NCBI GenBank assembly: GCA_021845985.1
Contig: JAJZES010000012.1
Location: 124,001 to 188,000, forward strand
From: Pseudomonadota bacterium
Lineage (GTDB): Bacteria > Pseudomonadota > Alphaproteobacteria > Acetobacterales > Acetobacteraceae
Direction of reading: 5' to 3'
DNA: 64,000 nucleotides
Part shown: positions 59,406 to 64,000 of the stretch, piece by piece
Layout: each line of letters opens with the position of its first letter
Numbering within the stretch: the stretch's first letter is position 1
Notes under the pieces: generated by a model
Seen by the model: only the letters and a program-made list of their open reading frames with translations
Databases searched by the model: none
What the model was told of the DNA's origin: nothing
Made by a program: the position numbers and the translations under genes

Positions 59406-60755
59406 ATGCCATATCATAATCGAGTTGCCGACTTGGCCGATGCATCCTGGCGAGTCCGTGGCCTCGCCGCTGAGCGGATCGAGGGGCGGATTACCTCGGC
59501 CGCCACGCTTGCCGTTGCCATCAGTGGAATTGCCAGACATGTCGCGGTCGGTGATCGGATTACCTTGCAACATCGAGACGGAATCGCCCTGCCGGCCGAG
59601 ATCGTTGCGCTCCACGACGGCACCGCCCATGCCCTTGCCTTCGGTTCGCTCGCCGGCATCAGGGCGGGAAGCACCGTTTGCGCACCGCTGCTGTCGCGGC
59701 CGGCGGCACTGCCGGTGTCCGCGGCGTGGATCGGGCGGGTCGTCGATCCGCTCGGCCGGCCGCTGGACGGCATCGGTCCGCTGGCCGCCGGTGAATGCCA
59801 GCGGCCGGTCATCGCTGCGCCGCCCGACGCGGCCAGCCGCGCCCGGCTTGGCGAGCGCATCAGCTTCGGCGTGCGGGCCCTTGATCTGTTCACCCCGTGT
59901 CGCGAGGGGCAGCGGCTGGGCCTGTTTGCCGGCGCCGGGGTCGGCAAATCGACGCTGCTGGGCATGCTGGCGCGCGGCACGCAGTGCGATGTGGCCGTGG
60001 TGGCGCTGATCGGCGAGCGCGGCCGCGAGGTGCGCGAGTGTCTGGAGGACGACCTCGGGGCTGCCGGGCAGGCGCGCAGCGTCGCCGTGGTGGCGACGTC
60101 GGATGCGTCGCCATTGCTGCGGCGCGAGGCGGCGCATGCGGCAATGACCATCGCCGAGCATTTCCGCGACGAGGGCCGCTCCGTGCTGCTGCTGATGGAC
60201 AGTCTGACGCGCTACTGCCTGGCGCTGCGCGAAATCGGACTGGCCGCAGGCGAGCCACCGGCGACGCGCGGCTATCCGCCGAGCGTTTTCACCATGCTGC
60301 CGCGCCTGCTGGAGCGCGCCGGTCCGGGGCGGCAGGGCAGCGGCAGCATCACCGCACTGTTCACCGTGCTGATGGAAGGCGACGATCCGAACGAGCCGGT
60401 CGCCGACGCGGTGCGCGGCTTTCTCGACGGTCATGTGCTGCTCGATCGCGGCGTCGCCGCGCGCGGACGGTATCCTGCCATCGACGTGCTGCGCTCGCTG
60501 TCGCGCTCCGCCGGATCTTGCTGGACCGAGCAGGAAACCGCCCTCGTCGGGCGGGCGCGGGCGGCGCTGGCCCTGGCCGCCGAACTGGCTGATCTTGTTC
60601 GGCTCGGCGCCTACCGGCCCGGCGCCGACCCGGCCGCCGACGCGGCGCTGGCGCTGGCGCCACGTATCGAGGCGGTGCTGGCGCAGGGCCGCGACGCGTG
60701 TTTTGCCACGGACGCGAGTTTTGCGGCACTCCGTGCCGCAATGGAGGGAGCATGA
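59406..60755 (+). CDS. fliI: Flagellar export ATPase FliI
   Basis: 449-residue ATPase of the flagellar type III export system, related to F1-beta. Walker A GAGVGKST is at 176-183 and Walker B is SVLLLMDSLTRYCLALREIG. GERGREVREC and TARGYPPSVFTMLPRLLERAG-like segments (here ATRGYPPSVFTMLPRLLERA) follow as in FliI/YscN. The absence of other type III injectisome genes and the fliJ neighbour favour the flagellar form. Coupled to fliJ by an ATGA overlap. Confidence 0.93.
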   Translation: MPYHNRVADLADASWRVRGLAAERIEGRITSAATLAVAISGIARHVAVGDRITLQHRDGIALPAEIVALHDGTAHALAFGSLAGIRAGSTVCAPLLSRPAALPVSAAWIGRVVDPLGRPLDGIGPLAAGECQRPVIAAPPDAASRARLGERISFGVRALDLFTPCREGQRLGLFAGAGVGKSTLLGMLARGTQCDVAVVALIGERGREVRECLEDDLGAAGQARSVAVVATSDASPLLRREAAHAAMTIAEHFRDEGRSVLLLMDSLTRYCLALREIGLAAGEPPATRGYPPSVFTMLPRLLERAGPGRQGSGSITALFTVLMEGDDPNEPVADAVRGFLDGHVLLDRGVAARGRYPAIDVLRSLSRSAGSCWTEQETALVGRARAALALAAELADLVRLGAYRPGADPAADAALALAPRIEAVLAQGRDACFATDASFAALRAAMEGA

Positions 60756-61204
60756 CCAGTCCGGCCGATCCGTTGCAGCAGGCGCAACGCCTGCGCCGCC
60801 GTGCCGTGGCCGTCGAACAGCGCGGCCTGGCCGAGGCGATCGAGGCAGAGCGCGCCGCGGCGGCGGCGTTCGCCGCTGCCCAGGCGGCAATCCGGCGCGA
60901 GATGGCGGCGGCGAGCGCGCCGGACGCCGATGATGCGGCGGTGGAAACGTTCGCCGCATGGCTGGGTCGCGCCCGCGCCACCGAGGCGGCGGCGTCTGCC
61001 GCATTGCTGCGGGCCGAGGCCGAAACCGCCCGGGCGCGTGCCACGCTGGCGACGGCACGCACGGCGGAGGCGGCGGTCGCCGCCCTGATCGAGGCCCGCG
61101 CCGCCGCCGCCGGGCAGCGTGAAGCGCAGCAGGCACAGGCATCGCTGGACGAGGCGGCGCTGCGGCCGCATGTCGTACCGCAGCGCCGCGAACAGAAGGC
61201 TTGA
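60752..61204 (+). CDS. fliJ: FliJ-like flagellar export chaperone
   Basis: 150-residue, almost wholly helical protein rich in Ala, Arg, Gln and Glu, consistent with a long coiled coil as in FliJ, which binds the FliI hexamer. Sequence similarity in this family is low; the call rests on the ATGA overlap with fliI, the length and the coiled-coil composition. The start at 60752 is set by the overlap. Confidence 0.72.
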   Translation: MTSPADPLQQAQRLRRRAVAVEQRGLAEAIEAERAAAAAFAAAQAAIRREMAAASAPDADDAAVETFAAWLGRARATEAAASAALLRAEAETARARATLATARTAEAAVAALIEARAAAAGQREAQQAQASLDEAALRPHVVPQRREQKA

Positions 61205-61274
61205 CCGAACGGCCTGCCGCGCGCCACCAAGCATCGCAGCAACGGCGCCGCCCGGCGGCACAGGAGGCGTATCG

Positions 61275-62585
61275 GTGCGTATCGCGATGATCGGTGGTGG
61301 CTATGTCGGCCTCGTCTCCGGCGCCTGCTTTGCTGAATTCGGCGTCGATGTGGCACTCGTCGAGGCCGATCCGGCGCGACTGGCGGCGCTGCACGCCGGG
61401 CGTATCCCGATTTACGAGCCTGGCCTGGAGCATCTGGTTGCCGAGAACGTCGCGGCCGGTCGGCTGAGCTTCGGTGCCGATCTGACCGAGGCGGTGCGCG
61501 GTGTCGAGGCGGTGTTCATCGCCGTCGGCACGCCGCGCGGCGCCGATGGGCATGCCGACCTGTCGCATGTGTTCGCGGCGGTGGAACAGGTGGCACAGGC
61601 GCTGACCGGCTATGCCGTGATCGTGACGAAATCGACGGTGCCGGTGGGCACCGGGCGCCGCCTTGCCGAGCGGCTGCGCGCGGTGCGGCCGGATCTGGCG
61701 CTGGACGTCGCCTCCAATCCCGAGTTTCTGCGCGAAGGCAGCGCCATCAACGATTTCATGCGGCCGGACCGCGTCGTCATCGGCACCCGCAGCGTTCGGG
61801 CGCAGGAGGTTTTGCGCCGTCTCTATCGCCCGCTGTATCTGATCGAGGCACCAATCCTGCTGACCGATCTGGAAACCGCGGAGCTGACGAAATATGCCGC
61901 CAATGCCTTCCTGGCGATGAAGGTGACGTTTATCAACGAGATGGCCGATCTGTGCGAGAAGGTCGGCGCCGATGTGCACGACGTGGCGCGCGGCATTGGT
62001 CTGGACGGACGGATCGGGCGCAAGTTCCTGCATCCGGGGCCGGGCTTCGGAGGCTCCTGCTTTCCCAAGGATACGCTGGCGCTGATGCATCTGGCCCAGG
62101 ACGCCGGGGCGCCCAGCCGGCTGGTGGAAAGCGTCGTCGCCGTCAACGACGCCCGCAAGGCGGCGATGGCCGAACGGATCATCCAGGCGTGCGGCGGCTC
62201 AGTGCAGGGCAAACAGATCGCGGTACTCGGCCTGACCTTCAAGCCGGAGACCGACGACATGCGCGATGCACCATCAATCCCGATCGTCACCGACCTGTGC
62301 GCCGCCGGCGCGCTGGTCCGGGCCTTCGATCCGGTGGGCGCCGCGCAGGCGCGCAAAGTGCTGCCGCAACAGGTCGAATATTGCCGCGACGTGATGGACG
62401 CGGCGACCGGCTCCGATGCCATCGTCGTCATCACCGAATGGAACGAGTTCCGGGCGATGTCGCCGGTGAAGCTGAGCCAGGCGATGCGAGGGCGGGTGGT
62501 GGTCGATCTGCGCAACATCTTCGACCCGGTGGCGATGCGCGAGGCCGGCTTTGCCTATCACGGCGTCGGGCGCCCGGCGGCATGA
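61275..62585 (+). CDS. UDP-glucose 6-dehydrogenase
   Basis: NAD-dependent enzyme oxidising UDP-glucose to UDP-glucuronate for surface polysaccharide. A GTG at 61275 with AGGAGG seven bases upstream is clearly the start, giving 436 residues. The Rossmann motif is IGGGYVGLVSGACFAEFG, the central helix holds the NEMADLCEKVGADV region, and the catalytic Cys262 is in FGGSCFPKD. GLTFKPETDDMRDAPS is the C-terminal signature. Its stop overlaps the next gene in ATGA. Confidence 0.95.
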   Translation: MRIAMIGGGYVGLVSGACFAEFGVDVALVEADPARLAALHAGRIPIYEPGLEHLVAENVAAGRLSFGADLTEAVRGVEAVFIAVGTPRGADGHADLSHVFAAVEQVAQALTGYAVIVTKSTVPVGTGRRLAERLRAVRPDLALDVASNPEFLREGSAINDFMRPDRVVIGTRSVRAQEVLRRLYRPLYLIEAPILLTDLETAELTKYAANAFLAMKVTFINEMADLCEKVGADVHDVARGIGLDGRIGRKFLHPGPGFGGSCFPKDTLALMHLAQDAGAPSRLVESVVAVNDARKAAMAERIIQACGGSVQGKQIAVLGLTFKPETDDMRDAPSIPIVTDLCAAGALVRAFDPVGAAQARKVLPQQVEYCRDVMDAATGSDAIVVITEWNEFRAMSPVKLSQAMRGRVVVDLRNIFDPVAMREAGFAYHGVGRPAA

Positions 62586-64000
62586 GCTATCCCGACCTCT
62601 CCAACCCGGATCTGCTCGACCGCATTCCGCTCGATGCGCGCGTCGTGCTCGATGTCGGCTGCGCCAGCGGCGCGCTCGGCGCCGAATACAAACGGCGCAA
62701 CCCGCGGGCGCGCTATCTGGGTGTGGAGTCCGACGCCGCTGCCGCCGAGGTGGCGCGCGGCCGGCTTGATGCCGTGTTCCGTGCCGATCTCAACACCAAC
62801 CCGCTGCCCTTCGCCGCCGAGGTGCCGCCGGGCAGCGTCGATTGCATCATTTATGGCGATGTCCTGGAGCATCTCGTCGATCCGGCGGCGGTGCTGCTGG
62901 CGCATGCGGCGTTGCTGTCGGAAAACGGCGTCGTGCTCGTCTGCATGCCGAATATGGAGCATTGGAGTTTTGCCGAACGGCTGCTGCGCGGCACCTGGGA
63001 CTACGACGTGCAGGGACTGTTCGACCGCACCCATATCCGCTGGTTCACCCAGCAGGGCACCGCGCGGCTGCTGCGTGGTGCGGGTCTGGTGCCGGTGGAC
63101 CGGACGCCGCGCGTTTTCGACACTGCCGCGTCGGCAGGCTTTGTCGATGCCCTGGAGCCGGCGCTGCGCCGGCTCGGCATCAATGCCGCGGCCTATCGCG
63201 ACCGTGCCGCCGCCTTGCAGCATGTGTGGCGTGCCCGGCACCGCCCGACTGAACGGCTGGCGCTGGTCTCGACCATGCTCAGTCCGGTCGGCGGCGTCAG
63301 CCATGTCCGCGTCGTTGAGCCGATGCAGGCTCTGGCCGCCGAACCGACGCTGGCGACGAAGGTGCTCACCCAATCCGACTCCGCGCCGGACGGCGCGGAC
63401 GAGCCGGGCATTTTCATCTTCCACCGCCCCTTGCTGGCCGGCAAAACGGGGATCGCGCGGGTGCGCCGCCTGATTGCGCGCGGCTGGCTGGTGGTCTGCG
63501 AGTTTGACGATCATCCCGACTACATCCCGGCGCTGCAGCAGGTGGATGTGCTGAATTTCCGCGCCGTGCATGCGGTGCAGACATCGACCGCGCCGCTGGC
63601 CGAGGTGCTGCGGCGCGACAATGATGAGGTTCGGGTATTCCCCAACTGCCTCGCGCGACTGCCGGAGGTGGTGAACCATCGCACGCCGGATCACCTGACC
63701 ATGGTGTTTGCCGGGCTGAACCGGGAAAACGAGTGGCCGCCCTATCTGGACGCGCTGAACAGCGCGCTGCGCAAGGCCGGCGAGCGGCTGCATGTGATGG
63801 TCATCAACGATCGGGGACTGTTCGACCAGCTCACCACGCCGCACAAAAGCTTCGTGCCGCTGTGCAGTTACGAGACCTATCAGGCCCTGCTGGCGCGCAG
63901 CGAGATATCGTTCATGCCGCTGCTGGATACACCGTTCAACCGCTGCAAATCGGACCTGAAATTCATCGAGGCGGCGGCGCATCGGGTGACCGCGCTGGCC
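62582..64000 (+). CDS. Methyltransferase-glycosyltransferase two-domain protein (3' end beyond window)
   Basis: The frame opens at the ATG overlapping the UDP-glucose dehydrogenase stop and is still open at base 64000 (about 473 residues read). Residues about 15-200 form a class I methyltransferase (VVLDVGCASGALGAEYKRR, then IIYGDVLEHLVDP and MPNMEHWSF). From about 225 a second, glycosyltransferase-like region begins (LALVSTMLSPVGGVSHVRV, later VFPNCLARLPEV and MVFAGLNRENEW). Linkage to UDP-glucuronate production suggests capsule or O-chain decoration. Truncation prevents a full domain call. Confidence 0.75.
   Translation, partial: MSYPDLSNPDLLDRIPLDARVVLDVGCASGALGAEYKRRNPRARYLGVESDAAAAEVARGRLDAVFRADLNTNPLPFAAEVPPGSVDCIIYGDVLEHLVDPAAVLLAHAALLSENGVVLVCMPNMEHWSFAERLLRGTWDYDVQGLFDRTHIRWFTQQGTARLLRGAGLVPVDRTPRVFDTAASAGFVDALEPALRRLGINAAAYRDRAAALQHVWRARHRPTERLALVSTMLSPVGGVSHVRVVEPMQALAAEPTLATKVLTQSDSAPDGADEPGIFIFHRPLLAGKTGIARVRRLIARGWLVVCEFDDHPDYIPALQQVDVLNFRAVHAVQTSTAPLAEVLRRDNDEVRVFPNCLARLPEVVNHRTPDHLTMVFAGLNRENEWPPYLDALNSALRKAGERLHVMVINDRGLFDQLTTPHKSFVPLCSYETYQALLARSEISFMPLLDTPFNRCKSDLKFIEAAAHRVTALA

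Noticed and set aside
59073-62090. A 1005-codon minus-strand frame across fliI, fliJ and UDP-glucose dehydrogenase
   Set aside because: Its translation is low-complexity Arg/Gln/His-rich with no family motif, while the plus-strand frames have complete motifs.

Overview
The window is GC-rich alphaproteobacterial chromosome and begins inside a photosynthesis gene cluster (PGC). Supporting evidence for the lineage: a CtrA cell-cycle regulator next to fliIJ, 5-aminolevulinate synthase (the C4 route to ALA), PpsR and PpaA/AerR regulators, reaction-centre H subunit, dark-operative protochlorophyllide reductase and the oxygen-dependent cyclase AcsF. A small HiPIP inside the cluster would fit a Rhodospirillales/Acetobacteraceae phototroph of the Rhodopila type, but that placement is inference; no rRNA is present.

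Region 1 (1-27381) is the PGC. On the minus strand lie bchP (cut by the window edge), bchG, ppsR and ppaA. A 329-base divergent control region (4363-4691) carries a consensus-like promoter and an exact TGT-N12-ACA PpsR-type site. From 4692 to 27381, 21 plus-strand genes follow in a nearly continuous, mostly overlapping run: bchF-bchN-bchB-bchH-bchL-bchM-lhaA-puhA-puhB-puhC-orf95-acsF-[puhE::cobW]-hemA-hip-bchI-bchD-bchO-crtI-crtB-orf66. Together they make ALA, insert Mg, methylate, cyclise, reduce and hydrate the macrocycle, make carotenoid, and supply and assemble the reaction centre. The outstanding feature is a single 587-residue ORF joining the membrane assembly protein PuhE to a complete CobW/G3E metallochaperone GTPase with a long His-rich metal loop.

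Region 2 (27478-34440) holds the outer-membrane export pair tamB/tamA (minus strand, tamA probably starting at CTG) and a divergent lysophospholipid acyltransferase. Region 3 (34437-38437) is the conserved miaB-phoH-ybeY-corC group. Region 4 (38483-41431) has an MFS transporter, a CsbD stress protein behind a near-perfect EcfG-type promoter, and a LysR regulator divergent from a DUF1127 protein. Region 5 (41428-55000) is housekeeping and envelope material: holC, pepA, cysQ, a Sua5-type synthase, an amidase, a PaiB-like protein, a GT2-GtrA fusion, hemW, ybaK, a TPR protein, an epimerase, a hydrolase and two glycosyltransferases. Region 6 (54867-58445) is thrS, infC, tRNA-Trp, secE and nusG. Region 7 (58520-64000) is ctrA divergent from fliI-fliJ, then UDP-glucose dehydrogenase and a truncated methyltransferase-glycosyltransferase.

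I saw no rRNA, insertion sequence, transposase, phage gene, CRISPR array or attachment site. Start sites were chosen from ribosome-binding sites, gene overlaps and expected family lengths and differ from the longest open frame in many cases.
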